Shown here: piece by piece, positions 20,118-32,819 of the stretch
Layout of the letters: each line of letters opens with the position of its first letter
Numbering within the stretch: position 1 is the stretch's first letter
From: Anagrus nilaparvatae
Lineage: Eukaryota > Arthropoda > Insecta > Hymenoptera > Mymaridae
Direction: 5' to 3'
NCBI GenBank assembly: GCA_022575985.1
Contig: JAKSXM010000007.1
Coordinates: forward strand, 54,528,501 to 54,592,500
Length of the DNA stretch: 64,000 nucleotides
Program-made: the position numbers and the translations under genes
The notes under the pieces: generated by a model
Seen by the model: only the letters and a program-made list of their open reading frames with translations
Told to the model about the DNA's origin: nothing
The model's database searches: none

Positions 20118-20421
20118 ATTAATAAAAATGCGTTATTTTGAATTTTCATGATATTTCACCGATGCAAAGCTTATACAAAAGTTATGAAATTTATTGCGCA
20201 GCAGATATTTATAAGGCTTTTTACCTGTGTGAAGCAAAAATACAAGAATAAACATGTCTTCAAAAATACCGGGTTGGGCACAAAAACTATAGGCATCATC
20301 AAGTTGATGAAAAAAACTAAGTTTCAAAAAATTAAATCAATCCAATTGAAATGAGATATCGTGCCCACAAGATATCGATTTTTGCATCCTACAAGGTAGG
20401 CCTTCGCTCTATAATTAAAAA
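20118..20421 (+). repeat. Dispersed repeat D, copy 1
   Basis: It is a direct match to 55925-56223 over about 300 bp (CGATGCAAAG, AAATTTATTGCGCAG, CAAGAATAAACATG, GAGATATCGTGCCCACAAG, CTTCGCTCTATAATT). The right part recurs more loosely at about 22400-22525. The small frames inside are not conserved between copies, so it is a non-coding repeat of unknown class. Confidence 0.8.
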
Positions 20422-20425
20422 AAAA

Positions 20426-23400
20426 AAGCACAAAAATAATAATAACAAATTTTAATTTTAATGTTATAAATAAAAAGAGAAAAGTAAATTTAATTTTGTT
20501 AATATATTTGTAGCCTAGTTACTTTGAGTTTAAAAAAAATAGTAAATAAATAAATGAATAATTTAAAGTTAAATGCAAGTGTATAGTGTTTAGTATTACT
20601 CTTATACACCTTTAAAAAGTATAGTAAATATATGTATACTCAAATGTATAGTCAAAGAGAAACAAACCCGTCAAGAGTTAAGTTTCAAGATCTATATAAA
20701 TAATACCATTTCTTGTACTGCAAACAAACGCACGAGCAGAAACTACAACTCAGAGAAACAAAAGGTCTCCATATAAACTAGACGAGATACATCTTTACGC
20801 ACCAGGGCAAATGAACGTTTTGCCAGAGAAACACCCTCTTTTCTCTATATTTTAAATAATATGTACATACGTATGTATTTATTTATTTATTTATATACGT
20901 AAAGGAAATAAACTAAAGAAAACGCAAACCAAATAATTGAACACGTTCTGGATATTCTAATTTTGTGGACTCCTCTCCGTGTTCTTGTAAATAACTTAGA
21001 ATTTATTGCAGATATTATGCTTTATTATCAAAGGTAAAATTAAATACAGAAAGCTTTGAATTTATTAAATTGAAATTTTTAATTATATCTCACTTCTTTA
21101 TCTAAAATGATATAATTATATTAGAACTTGATATCGCATTAAAAAAGCAACATTTTTATTTTTTTAAATTTACGTTAAGTATAAATAGTCCGAAAAAAAT
21201 TCGGCAAAAATTCTTTTTATTAATTTATGTAGTATTTTAATCAGATTCTAATCGAATAACTAAGTTTTCACACTTTACCGAACACTCGTACTACTACTCT
21301 AATTTAAAATATTTGTTGCCTTCCTTAGCGTACAAGGTGTTCTGAAATTTCCGATTTTATTACGAACTAATTTAAGGCGTAATTTTATGCACTAATTTTA
21401 AGCCCGAATGACAAAAAAGGTATTGAGAACACTTTCTGAGAATACTCTTTTCACTACTGACTTTAGTCGTCGTGTAGTATATCTTTAAATTGGGATAAAA
21501 TATCCATGCATTTATTTATAATAATTTTTTAATGAAAGAGGCAAACAGTTAAATTCTTTTTGCTAAATCTTTTTAGTAATAAGGCATAGCTAATTTTTAA
21601 GGATACCTCCCCCTATAATTAAGAACTCTTCAAAAGCACCCAGCTCTGATTATTTTGGCATTTACGGCGTAAAATTTATAAACTTTTTACAATTTTTATT
21701 TGTTTAAAAAAATAAACATTCTCAATTTTCTTTTTTATTTTCTGAAACCAAAAACCGATAAGTATTGAAATTTTGAAACTCAGAAAGAAAGTTATCTTAC
21801 AAATATAAATAAAGATATGGTATTTTTAAAAAGCAAGGATGCGTTATAACTGTGGTTTTTGAGGTATTTTAAAGTAAATGCACTAGTATTGAATTTGCGA
21901 ATACTACTTGAATAGAATCAATGACAAACGCGCTCACTTGTTAACGTCTCAACTTTAAATAAACGTAAATTGAATTAAATTTTAACTTTTCCAATGTCAG
22001 TGACCAAATGAATGCATCACTAGTTTTGTCAGTAATATAAATTAATATACACTTGTTTAATGTGCATCTTAAATCAAAAGTATGAGTCACTTAACTTCCA
22101 CTTTCGTTAGTAAAAGAATATGGGTAAAAATGTCTTATTTAGTCTTATTTACACATTAATATTTAACTCAATCCAGTCAAAATTTTCAAAACCCAAAAAT
22201 TAAAAATAGCTTCTCTTTTTACCCGCTGCTGACGGTAATTAGTAATCATATGCCTGAATTAAATTTTAATTTTTTTATTTAAATAAATTAATTTTTAGAG
22301 TCGTTATATACCTAAAATATAATTTAAAAAAAATTTAAACAAGTAAAAGGACAGATATGTATAGTGAGATAAATAATTTCGTGATCACAGAAGCAACTAA
22401 TCAGGTCATCAACACGAGGAAAAAATTCAAGTTTTAAAAAACGTCAGCAATATGATTGATTATTTTTGTGATGTCGTGTCCATAAAATGTCGATTTTTTC
22501 ACATAATAGGGTAGAATTTCGCTTCGCTTTTTCAATAAAAAATGATGAAAAATAAAAAAAAAAAATTGTTGTTCCAAGAAATGAATTTTTAGGATTTCTA
22601 ATACAAATTTTTACTCAATAAAAACTAATTGTACAAAATGAAATATTTTTATCATGGATTATATTTTTATTAAAAAATTTAAAGAACTCTATTAATATTT
22701 GTTTGCATAAATTAATTGCATCTAATATTTGAACCAAGTTTATTTTTAATTGAAAAATACTGAATAAAATTATTTTTAATTATTTTTTTACAACTTTTAA
22801 ATAAAAATTTTTTTTTATTTCTTGATGTTAAATACAATTAGGGAATCTTACATTCCAATTTTGAGAGAATGTCATATTTCTCTTTGTAACATTTATATTT
22901 TTCATTTTGACAAGGAATGTTTTTGTTTACTAAATGCGATTATAGAGCCATGCACCTCGGGCCTGTAAGCCTTTGCATTTAACAAACTAAACATTTCCAA
23001 GAGCCATTGCAGAATATTATTAATTACACATTTTGAAACCATTGTTTTTGAAAAATATTTACAAATAAAATAAAATTAACCAACGTAATTAGAAAAACTT
23101 TGAACTGATAATGAAAAATGCTAAAAATTTGTCAAAAATTACGTTTCAAGAATATCCCGATACTGGACACATTTTTTTTGTAAACGGTACAAGCTATGAT
23201 TCTGGCGTCAGAATGGCTATTTTTTTATACACCATACAATTTTCAGGATTTAGTTACTCTCATATATACGCATACCTCTTATATAATAGTAGTTTTTGTA
23301 CGTCCGTAAAGCAAAATTTTTCTTTTTGTTAACTTCTATATCTTATATTCTTTAACATATAAACTTTTGCTCGTAGCCTATTGTTAGTTCTTTTTTATCT

Positions 23401-26400
23401 CTATAAAATCTATATAATGAAAATAAAAAAAAAATTGTTTTTGTTTTACAATTTATGAGAATTCAAGTGTATTATTGCCTTAGTATATTCAAGCTTGATT
23501 TTTTTTTCGAATTTTATTTATTTATTAAAGAATATAAATTGTAAAAAAAAGAATAATACAGCAATTTTTTTGAATTTTAGGTAATAAAAAAAAAATATTA
23601 CGACCCATGAACAAAATTAAAAAAAAAAAAAAATTAAAATAGCCAAATTGGGTTGCATACGATTTTTCTGCATCAGTGGCTTTCAATAATGTTGTAGCCT
23701 TGAAAACGAAGGATGTCTTCACAACTTTGGCAAATACTTATTGTAAATAAAAAATTTAATTAATCAACTGTATTAGCTATGAAAATTGAGTGTTTTTATT
23801 ATTTACCTTAAAAATTATTTCAATTCCACAATTTTAATTATTTTTATTCATAAAAGTTGTATTTTTTCCTAGAGATCTATTCCTATCACAGCAATCTAAA
23901 AATAAATTTTATCTACTACTACTACCTTGGGGATCATTTTTATCCTATAATTAATTCTCTATAATCAAAATTACTTTTCAAAGCCAAAATATAGTATTAC
24001 GAAAAGGAACTCTGAAAAACTTAAGTGTAAGGCATAAAATTAATTACAGATAAATATGTTACTCGAATTCTTATATAAATCAATGAATAATCAGAAAAAG
24101 GCCATTTGACTGCTCCTATATAAAAAAAAGTGTTATAAAACATTAGTAACTATTTAAACTTTATGTTTTCATAATTGTTAGCATTCTTTTTTGGAGTCAA
24201 AAAAATAAATAAGTTTGATTGCTAAATAAAATTTATACTTAAAAATAAGATCATATCTTTAAAAATGTAAATTTATTTACTTATATTACATGATGCTACT
24301 TTAAAAAATAATTTTGAAGCTTTTATGACCAGTAAATTTTTAACATTCCAGAGATAGTAAAAAAATACTGTTAATAAATTTGAATGTTTTACCTCTTGCA
24401 CAAACGCATTAAAAAACATACTTTTGTGAGAATAATAAAAAAAAATGTAATAAAAAAGCAAGTAAGAGAGTGATGCTATAAGGAAAATAAATTTTAATTG
24501 CATAGCTTTTTCAGTATCTCAGTATAAATTTAGCTTAAAACTTCAAAACTCCGTGTACTCCTTTTAGTGGGTGACTTGATTACTAACTCAAGCCACATGG
24601 ATGAACAATTTCATTTGAATTCACCCTAATACAACTTCCGTTTTGCAATTATAAATGTACCGAGTTTTCAACCTGAAACGAGATATTTTCCAATTTTCTC
24701 GCTCTACCTTCTTATATGATAATGTGTTTCTACTTTTGCATACAAATTTACTGAATCAGTATATTGTTTTTATAGAATATTTATACCTTATTATTATTTT
24801 TTTTGTACATTTATTCTATAATCTGAGCATCTGTGTTTGGTTATCATGTCATCAGTAAAAAAAGTTAACCATATTCATATAATTTTATTGCAACCCTATT
24901 GCACTAGTGTACTGAATATATTAATGAAAATTAGTTGTAGAAATGTTGGAAACTTTTAAATGGATAAATTTTATTCTCATTTTTTTTTTAACTGGCTGGT
25001 ATTGGTAACTAAATAATGATATTCTAATTATAAAATAGCAAAGATATCGCTGCGATAGTTGCAATAAAATTAAACAATGCAATAAAGAGTTAATAACAAT
25101 GTAATAAATTAAAAATGAAATATGAGAATATTCAATATAATACTATTTAATATTTAAATAAATATATATCTATTATTTAAAAAACTAGGGGGATAGAAAC
25201 AACAACAATATTAATAATTTAATTTAATACTTTATATTAAATATGAAATTCAATATGTTATTTTGCGGAAATAAGATTTTTTCAGTCTACATTCAAAAAT
25301 GTTTTCATACCTGCTGCAAGCGGAATCTGCTTACGGCAAGAAAATTATTTATTCCCCTGTAAGCTTTAGCAAAAAGAAAAAAAAATATCACCTATATAGG
25401 TCTTAAGGTATTTCACAATTTAGCTTTTTTGACTTGAGCAGTCAATAATGTTTTGATTATGTTATTCTTTCATTATATTTGAATTTTGATATGTGTTTAC
25501 TATATTTTATTATGATTATTATAATTTCTAACCAACTATGTGTTCCGGTAAAGATTATTATTTTCTCTTATTTTTCTTAATTTCTTATAAATATTGTAGC
25601 GCAAAACCAACCTCGAATTGTAAAAAAAATATTTTTGCATTTTTTATTTAATTTTTTAATAAATGTGTTAATTAGAAAAAAAACTTTTCATAAGAATTAT
25701 CTACCATTTAAACTACCATTTAAAAAAAAGACCTCCATAAATATCGCAAAAAATACATGTTTTTCTTAAAATCGTGCAATTTTATTTTCTTTATATCTTG
25801 GTAAATAACCAACCCAAGGTTCTGAAAATTTATCAGTATATTTATACAATTATAAACATCATTTTGCCAAATATTATGAAATTCTTTTTATTAGAAATTC
25901 GAACTGTGAAATACCTTAAAAGTTTTTTACTAAATAAAAAAAGATCCTGAAAACTTCAGCTGATAAATTAACTTTTGCATAAATGGTGCCAACATTATAA
26001 AAGGGGTTTAAAATAATTTAGAAAAGAGTTTAAAAAATTTTAAAAACGAATTTTAAACTAAAAAAAGCAGCCAGAGATTATGGAATTTCCCAAGGAAATT
26101 ATAGATCTCATGAGTTTTAGATTTTTCGTATACTTATTTTCACCTTTTTTATTATTAAAACTAAAATTGGTAATTTGAGACTTTTAAAACGTTTGCAACT
26201 TCAAAAATTTACAGATTCTACATACAGATACAAAGAAAATATGCTTATTAAAAGTTGCAGGAATGATAAAACTACATCAGAAAAGTACCTTTTGTACTAC
26301 ATGTAAGTGCAATTATTCAATGACCCCATCAGATTGTATTTCACATTAAATTATTCATTATTACATACATTTTTGTAAAGAATTTTAAGTTTATTAAATT

Positions 26401-26800
26401 ATTCAAAAACTAAATGCGTTATAACTTTTTGTAAATAAAAAAAATTAACAATTGCGCAAGCTTTACTATTATTTTAAAATAAATATAATTCAGTAATAGT
26501 ACATACCTTAAGCATTTTTTTAAAATAAAATTTCTTTATTTTTTAAGAATATATACCCAAGAGCGTTTTTAAAATAATAATATTAAAAAAAAACTTAAGA
26601 TTTGGAAAAAATAAAAGGAAAACTGACTTAAGCTCTCAAGTTAACAAGTTTTTGCAATAGTTCAGCTACTTTGTTCTTTCTTATATAAGTAGTAACGTTT
26701 TATTGTATTCTTATATAATTTTTTATTTATTGTTGTTGTTTTATTTATTGTAGTTGTTTTATTTATTGCCTGGTATGGATTTAATAGTTGAATAAATGAG
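20426..26800. other. A+T-rich intergenic stretch
   Basis: No gene was recognised. Possibly host single-copy DNA. A degenerate copy of repeat D lies at about 22400-22525. A short tract CTGCTGCAAGCGGAATCTGC near 25312 resembles the 21-bp minisatellite at 27.8 kb. Open frames up to 76 codons look random. Confidence 0.4.
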
Positions 26801-27646
26801 AAATCGACTTTTCCAGAGCAAAGATGTTTATTATAAATATTTTTCCCAACGTTTCGAGTCTTTATAAGACTCCTTTTCAAGGGATTCTGTACACATATTA
26901 TAATTAAATTAGTATTACATTAATTAAATATTTTTGAAATTATTAATACATATTTTTTAAAATGAATAAAAAGTAGAAAAAGTTTACCTATTAAGTAATT
27001 TTTTAAAAAATTACTGAGTTATATTTGGTGACTATTTTAAGTCTATAAAAAGTCTATATTTATAAAAATATAAGATTTAATCACAAAAAATTTTTTCTTC
27101 ATATTACAAGTTAAGAGTTAATTACCCCTATATAAAGTCAAGTGCTAAGAAATTCTATAATATAAACAAAATAGAAATTTTTTCCGTTACAGTAGTACTA
27201 GGTATAATTTTTATATTAGTTTTTATTTTATTTTATTACACTTTTGGTATTATTCATATTAATTTATTTTTTTATTTTTTTAATTAAAATTTTTTTTTTT
27301 TAACATTGTGTATTAAAAGAAAGAAGGGATGAAATTTTTGAAAAACTGTATAACTTTGTGCATTACAACACAAGGAAAATTAATTTTAAATCCCTAAAAT
27401 AAAAAATTTTTTTAAACAGTCACCAAATATAAATCAGTAATTTTTTAAAAAATTACTTAATAGGTAAACTTTTTCTTTTTAAAAAAATATATACATAGTA
27501 TTAATAATTTCAAAAATATGTAATTAATGTAATACTAATTCAATTATAATATGTATATAGAATCCCTTGAAAAGGAGTCTTATAAAGACTCGAAACGTTG
27601 GGAAAAATATTTATAATAAACATCTTTGCTCTGGAAAAGTCGATTT
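26801..27646. mobile_element. Foldback element, ~245-bp inverted arms
   Basis: The left arm (26801 to about 27045) and right arm (about 27415-27646) are near-perfect inverted copies. Both start AAATCGACTTTTCCAGAGC from the outside and end near GTCACCAAATAT. The interior (about 370 bp) is A+T-rich and non-coding. Each arm carries GGAGTCTT...AAGACTC followed by GAAACGTTGGG, preceded by CCCTTGAAAA. This hairpin plus GAAAC arrangement resembles the end of Penelope-like elements. No target duplication was seen. Confidence 0.85.
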
Positions 27647-27793
27647 TTTATTTATTATTATATTTTTAGCTGCATGCGTGGCTTTAAATAAATTTTTAAA
27701 AAAATTAACCGCATAAATGACAAATGGTCTGATTAATAAGTCTCCGTACTACACTGAAGAAGAAAAATCCGCTAGCTGCAAGTGGAATTTTCC

Positions 27794-27877
27794 CATTTGC
27801 CGCAGGCGGATTTTCATTTGCTACTAGCAGAATTCCGTTTGCCGTTAGCGGATTTCCATTTGCTGCTAGCAAATTTT
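27794..27877 (+). repeat. 21-bp minisatellite, four units
   Basis: Four in-register units of exactly 21 bp (starts 27794, 27815, 27836, 27857) follow the pattern CATTTGCYRCTAGCRGATTT. A degenerate unit precedes them at about 27772. Odd and even units alternate (GCGGATTT versus GCAGAATT/GCAAATTT). Confidence 0.85.
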
Positions 27878-27959
27878 TTTTTTGTTCATTAGGTTGCTAA
27901 TGGATTGCAAACGTAAAGAAAATTGAAACAAAATTATTATATCGAACTCAAAACTTCAT

Positions 27960-28085
27960 AAGGCTGAAAAAGTATATTTACGGCTCGTGTTCAGAAAAGT
28001 AAAGAATGGCCCAAATCGTACGTAAATTATCTTCCGAGACAAATCCGAGGATGGTAAACTGTGATTTGGGGCATTCATTATTTAT
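27960..28085 (+). repeat. Dispersed repeat with AAAGAATGGCCCAAAT and GTGATTTGGGG
   Basis: Words of this stretch recur at about 35825-35870 (AGTAAAGAATGTCCCA, ACACGTAAATTA) and about 63473-63505 (AAAGAATGG, AAAGTGTGATTTGGGG). It opens the 103-codon frame at 28006-28317. That frame is therefore best read as chance coding over a repeat and not as a gene. Confidence 0.5.
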
Positions 28086-28880
28086 GAACAAGGTCCATAT
28101 AAAATTTTTCTGCGGCAGTAACGAGAAATTTCAATTTTCAGGAAATCGTACTTTCGTGGCTACTATCCTGAATGTTTTAAAATCTTTTCTGAACTCATGC
28201 GCAAGTTCGATAAATCCCAAAACTGAAAGAAGAAATAGTCATATAGCGAATCCCTATTTCTTCTTTCGATTGGAGAAGTATCACCTTGCACACACGCTAA
28301 GAAAACAACTATTTTAATACGAAATTTTATAAGAGATATTTTGTTAGACGTTAGTTACTGTTTAAGTATTCAAATATTTATTTGTATATCTGTGTAAATT
28401 TTTCTAAATCTAAAATTTCCACAAAAATATTTTTCTTCTAATCTCCGAATTTTGGTTGTTTACTGTAGATTTTTTAATAAGTCTGAATTCAAAATGTTGA
28501 AAAACAAAATTGCATACCTTTTTTTAACTCAAATCAATGTTGCATCTGAATTTTCTAAAGTGTACAGTTTTTTTTACAAGTTTTAGTGAAAAAAATATTG
28601 TAATGATACACAGGTAAATATTATTAATTTATAGATAAGTTCATTTAACCGTATAATTATGATTGAAGAAGGAAAATGTTATTAACACTATATGACTTTA
28701 GACAAGACGTATACTTTCAAATAAAATCAATGATTTTAATTTACCCATGAATTATTATTTGTGAAAATAATATTATATCAAAATATACCTTCGAGAAATG
28801 ATACGAAATATACCTTGTTTCTTTATATTTTTAATAAAATATTTTATTTTCAAAATATTGAACTTTTAACATAGTTAAGT
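28086..28880. other. A+T-rich stretch, no gene supported
   Basis: It includes the rest of the 103-codon plus frame (to 28317), which has no recognisable motif and starts within a dispersed repeat. The remainder is A+T-rich with no visible structure. Confidence 0.4.
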
Positions 28881-29538
28881 ATACATATATATATATATAT
28901 TTTTTTTTTTTTATTATTATTAAAGCTTTCAACTTTTACATATAAAGAAAAGTTATTTAGCTGATACATTGTTATATTACAGTTTTATCATACAATATTT
29001 CATTTTACAATTTTATTACAAATTTACTTATTAAATACCATCTTCTCTTTTTTTTATACATTTAAATTACAGTTTTGCAAGAAGAAAAATATTTTTTTTA
29101 TAAATATGCTATTTGGTTCACAGAGAAATATCTTTATATCAAATGGAGGAAATTTGCGGTATTTTGACAGCTCATTGTAAAATTTTTTTCTCTGGTTATT
29201 AAATAAATCACATTGCCAGAGAATGTGATTAATGTCCTGTGTATCATAGCCACAGGTGCACGCAGGACTATCTGAAATTTTTATTTTGTAAAGTGAGGCA
29301 TTTAAATTGTAATGTCCAGATCTTAAACTATTTACTGTCGTGATTAGATTTCTCGGTAATGAGCTATCAATGAACCACGGTTTCGGAGTATCTTTATAGT
29401 ATCTTTCAAAATAGACTTTCCCTTTCGTTTCCCCCTCTTTTTTTATTTGATCATTATTTTTATTTTTGAATTTTTTTTTTAAATATGCATAAAAATCAGT
29501 ATATGGTATAAGAATATTACTAGGATTGTCTTCAGTAG

Positions 29539-29771
29539 TAGAGTAAACCGTAGGTTTTTATGGTGATTTTAGGATGGTGGATTTTGGTATCAATAATTAA
29601 ACAAGAGAGTTAATGATTAATTATATAGCTTTATTAATATGACCGTACTTGGCGGTAGCTAGACGCGCTCTGCTGAAGGCGGGGTGATTGCGTTATCACT
29701 CTCTCTTTCTCTCTTACATTATTAAGGCCTATTTACAATAAATATAATAATATAGGTGTGTTTTCACAACA
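29539..29771 (-). repeat. 3' LTR of the minus-strand LTR element
   Basis: On the minus strand it starts TGTTGTGAAAACAC and ends in GGTTTACTCTA. It includes an AATAAAGC polyadenylation-type signal and a GC-richer block with CGCTCTGCTGAAGGCGGGG (plus strand). Confidence 0.9.
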
Positions 29772-29784
29772 TTCTCACCTCTCA
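29772..29784 (-). promoter_or_regulatory. Polypurine tract of the minus-strand LTR element
   Basis: GAGAGGTGAGAA (minus strand) directly precedes the TGTTG of the 3' LTR. Confidence 0.7.
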
Positions 29785-31858
29785 AAAGAGTTGTTAAATT
29801 TGATTTGACAATATTTTTAACAATATTAATATAAATTATAGATAATATGATAAAAGTATACAATATTAAAATTATTTAAGTATTAAAGTCTGAATAAAAT
29901 AAGTATAATAATTTTTAATAAAGTTTTAAGTTTTATAATTATTTTAATTAATAAATAAAGTTCTATTGCTAAACGAGACGCTCCTGACAATCAAAAAGAC
30001 AATTTAGGAATGACATCTGTTTACAATAAGTAGATAGAGAATTTATAGTTTACAACTGGACTAGAAAAAACTACATTTAAATGCTACTGTTATTACTATC
30101 GCAGTTCAACCTTCTCAAGTCAAAGAGTTATAATTTTATCTCATCTGACAATTTTAGACAATATTTATGTACTGCGGTTCAGCGTCCCTCCCCGCTTAAT
30201 TTTACATTGTAGACGGAAAATTATAAATCTGTTTTTAGTTAAATAATAAATAAGAAAGACAATTTTTTGATATCCACCACTCTCCTATCTAATGATTTGA
30301 AAATGGATTTAGAGTTTAGGTCGAGAAATTTTAAAAAATTTAAATTTAATTTAAAAAGACAAGTTTATGAAGTGAAATTTAAATGTAAAGAGAGATTGTC
30401 AATTGAAAGTAATATTTACATATTTACAAAAAAAAGAAATATAACTTATATAGTGGTGAAAATATATAAGATAAAATTTTAAGTTATTTGTGAAATTTTG
30501 TTACATTGTTTAAAATTATAAAAATTAGACAAAATTATAATTAAAAATTTAATAAACTGAATGAATTTACAATAAGATATTGTCAATTTTGACAATAATA
30601 AGACCCTTGTAAGCATTATACAAATGTGATCTTTAAAATTATAAATGACCTTTGTAATAAAATTTCACAAATTTGACATTATTTTTATAATTAGATATTA
30701 TTGAAATTATAATAATTTATAAATTTATCTGACATTATATAAAAAATTTTGGTAGAAGAGATTAGAGAAAACTAAATTTGAAATTTGACTTTTGAAAATT
30801 AGACATAGACTTAACAATAAGAAAATTTTCTCTAATAGTATTTGATTGAATTTTGATGTCCGACAGTTCAACTGCATATTTCCTCTGATTGCCAAGATAG
30901 CTCCATCCAGCAACAGCTTTTGAAAGTGAAAGTTGAACATTAAAGTTGAAACCTATGTAACATCATATGAATTAGTAAAAGTTCTAAAAAAATTGTTTAT
31001 AAATTTTGAGTTCAATTTATTTATTTAACATTGAATTTAGAAAATTATATTTTTTTTAAGTGATAAATTTAAAATTATTTTAGTTTTTAATTTAATCTAA
31101 GTTATTTTAATAATTTAAATTTTGATTAGACAAAACAAAAAAGACAATTACAAAATTTTATGTTTACAAATTTTGAAATAAATAAGTGACATTTATAGAC
31201 AATTATTTATTATATAGTATCACAAGATGGCGACATTTTGAACTCGTGACTCGATACTTGTTGATGCTCAAAGCGCGCGCATGATAAAAGCGACGGAGGC
31301 CCTCGGTAAAACAAGATGGCAAGAACGATGATTTTTTAGTCGGTACGCACCTGCGCTTCGTCCTTGAAAATTTGCCGGCTCCCGCTTGAAATTTTTTGAT
31401 TTGAAAAAAGACGGAGTTGAAGATAACCAATGATGACGACGAAAAAAAAATTAATGGCGCTCTTTTCTTTCTTCTTCTTCCTCTTTTCTCTTTTGTCTTG
31501 AGAAAAATCTTTTTTTATTTTTAATTTAATTTATTGAAAATAACAATTTTTTTTAATTAAGAGTTTATGCACTCAATTTTTAATTTTTTTTAAAATAAAT
31601 AATTTCATTTTTGAAGCACAGCACGTGTAAATCACTTTTTTTGAAACTGATGAGTTTTTATTTTTTTTTTACGATTAATTAACACACTGATTTGAAAGTT
31701 AATTAATTATAATTCTTATTAAACTTTATCCACTTTAACAGCAAAAAATTAAACTCCAAAATTCCTTTCACTTGACAAAAAATTTTAAAACCTCGTGGCG
31801 CTAATTCTTGATTTTTTAATTAATTGTTTGATTAAATTAAAAAATATTAGCCAATTAA

Positions 31859-31872
31859 GGATCGAAGGACCA
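31859..31872 (-). promoter_or_regulatory. Primer-binding site, probably tRNA-Tyr
   Basis: On the minus strand TGGTCCTTCGATCC lies just inside the 5' LTR. From memory, insect tRNA-Tyr ends in CTCGAAGGA plus CCA, complementary to TGGTCCTTCGAGCC, so 13 of 14 positions would agree. Confidence 0.6.
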
Positions 31873-31874
31873 AA

Positions 31875-32107
31875 TAGAGTAAACCGTAGGTTTTTATGCT
31901 GATTTTAGGATGGTGGATTTTGGTATCAATAATTAAACAAGAGAGTTAATGATTAATTATATAGCTTTATTAATATGACCGTACTTGGCGGTAGCTAGAC
32001 GCGCTCTGCTGAAGGCGGGGTGAGTGCGTTATAACTCTCTCTTTCTCTCTTACATTATTAAGGCCTATTTACAATAAATATAATAGTATAGCTGTGTTTT
32101 CACAACA
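31875..32107 (-). repeat. 5' LTR of the minus-strand LTR element
   Basis: It repeats 29539-29771 with about five substitutions, for example ATGCTGA for ATGGTGA and GAGTGCG for GATTGCG on the plus strand. Confidence 0.9.
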
Positions 32108-32459
32108 AGTAGCTTGCTTTGCCAATTCATTAACCTTTTCGTTGCCAGATATGCCAACATGTGCTGGTATCCATACAATTTGCAAACTGACGTCATCAAA
32201 TAGTCTTAAGAGCTATTTTATTTTATATATATAAAAGTTGATTTTTACATCAAAGTTAAGTAAAGTATCTAGCACACTTAGTGAATCTATGTAAATAACA
32301 TACTTATGCCCGCAATTCTTTTTTGCAAATTTTAAAGCTTCTAATATGGCGAAGCATTTAGCAGTATATATTGATGCGTATTTTGGTATGCTTTTTTTAA
32401 ATTCAAAATTAAATTTCGGAATATATACCCCTGAACCCATATATATATATATATATTTT

Positions 32460-32805
32460 TTGTTTGGTAAAAATATAAGTGTATATTTAACATGATTGAT
32501 ATATTCGTACTTTACGATAATATGTTATATCAAACATTTATTTTTTTATAAAAATATGGGTTTTTTATAAAATATTATTGATGAACATATTTAATCAAGC
32601 ATATTTTTTTTTTATTTGCAAGTAAAAAAATATTTTTTTTCTTTATTCTTTCTACATGAATGTGTTTCTTTACTAGTATAGATATCAAATTTTTATTTGC
32701 TAATGGATTAATTTGAACTGAAACATGCTCATACATGAGGATTTTCATGTTGTCAAACCTTCTTAAAAATTTAATTTTTAGGCATGATCACCCTATATTA
32801 TTATT
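32460..32805. other. A+T-rich stretch, no gene
   Basis: Only homopolymer and A+T-rich sequence is seen. It ends in an (ATT)n run at about 32797-32820 that merges with the poly-T of the next element. Confidence 0.45.
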
Positions 32806-32819
32806 ATTATTATTATTAT

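Larger units (their letters stand above)
29539..32107 (-). mobile_element. Non-autonomous LTR retrotransposon (2.57 kb), complete
   Basis: Two ~233-bp direct repeats (29539-29771 and 31875-32107) differ at about five sites by eye. The target duplication AGTAG stands at 29534-29538 and 32108-32112; the outer LTR edge could shift by 3 bp. Orientation is minus: GAGAGGTGAGAA abuts TGTTG of the 3' LTR, and TGGTCCTTCGA lies two bases inside the 5' LTR. The 2.1-kb interior encodes no gag or pol. A GC-richer block (about 31200-31500) lies downstream of the 5' LTR. The layout parallels the element at 2519-5884. LTR differences make this insertion older than that one. Confidence 0.92.
28901..32440 (-). 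mobile_element. 5'-truncated I-like LINE, split by an LTR element
   Basis: This is the minus-strand 3' end of a LINE: RNase H domain, C-terminal Cys/His domain, a 150-bp 3' UTR and a TAA/poly-A tail (at 28901-28920 on the plus strand). It is bounded on both sides by (AT)n runs, 28884-28900 and 32439-32456. These may be the duplicated target, as both ends stop exactly at AT repeats. A non-coding LTR element (29539-32107) interrupts it. RNase H downstream of RT is found in I, LOA and related clades; the RT itself is absent here. Confidence 0.85.
29054..32440 (-). pseudogene. I-like LINE ORF2 C-terminus: RNase H and Cys/His domain
   Basis: The RNase H would degrade the RNA of the RNA:DNA hybrid. 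On the minus strand from 32440 it reads MGSGVYIPKF, YASIYTAKCFAILEALKFA (the usual acidic residue of TAE is Lys), then YVIYIDSLSVLDTL (catalytic Asp). After one in-frame TAG at 32213-32215 come WIPAHVGISGNEKVNELAK (the His block). The LTR insertion follows this point. On the far side (29538 down to 29054) the frame continues open to the stop. It contains RSGHYNLNASLYKIKI and CTCGYDTQDINHILWQC, a Cys/His motif typical of these LINEs. Removing the LTR element and one AGTAG leaves the reading frame unshifted. It is inactivated by truncation, the TAG and the insertion. Confidence 0.85.

Noticed and set aside
27794..27877. CRISPR-like array
   Set aside because: Units are contiguous 21-bp tandems with no spacers, and the context is eukaryotic transposon DNA.
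28006..28317. 103-codon plus-strand frame as a host gene
   Set aside because: It begins inside a dispersed repeat whose words recur at 35.8 and 63.5 kb in other frames, has no motif and shows no splice or promoter evidence.
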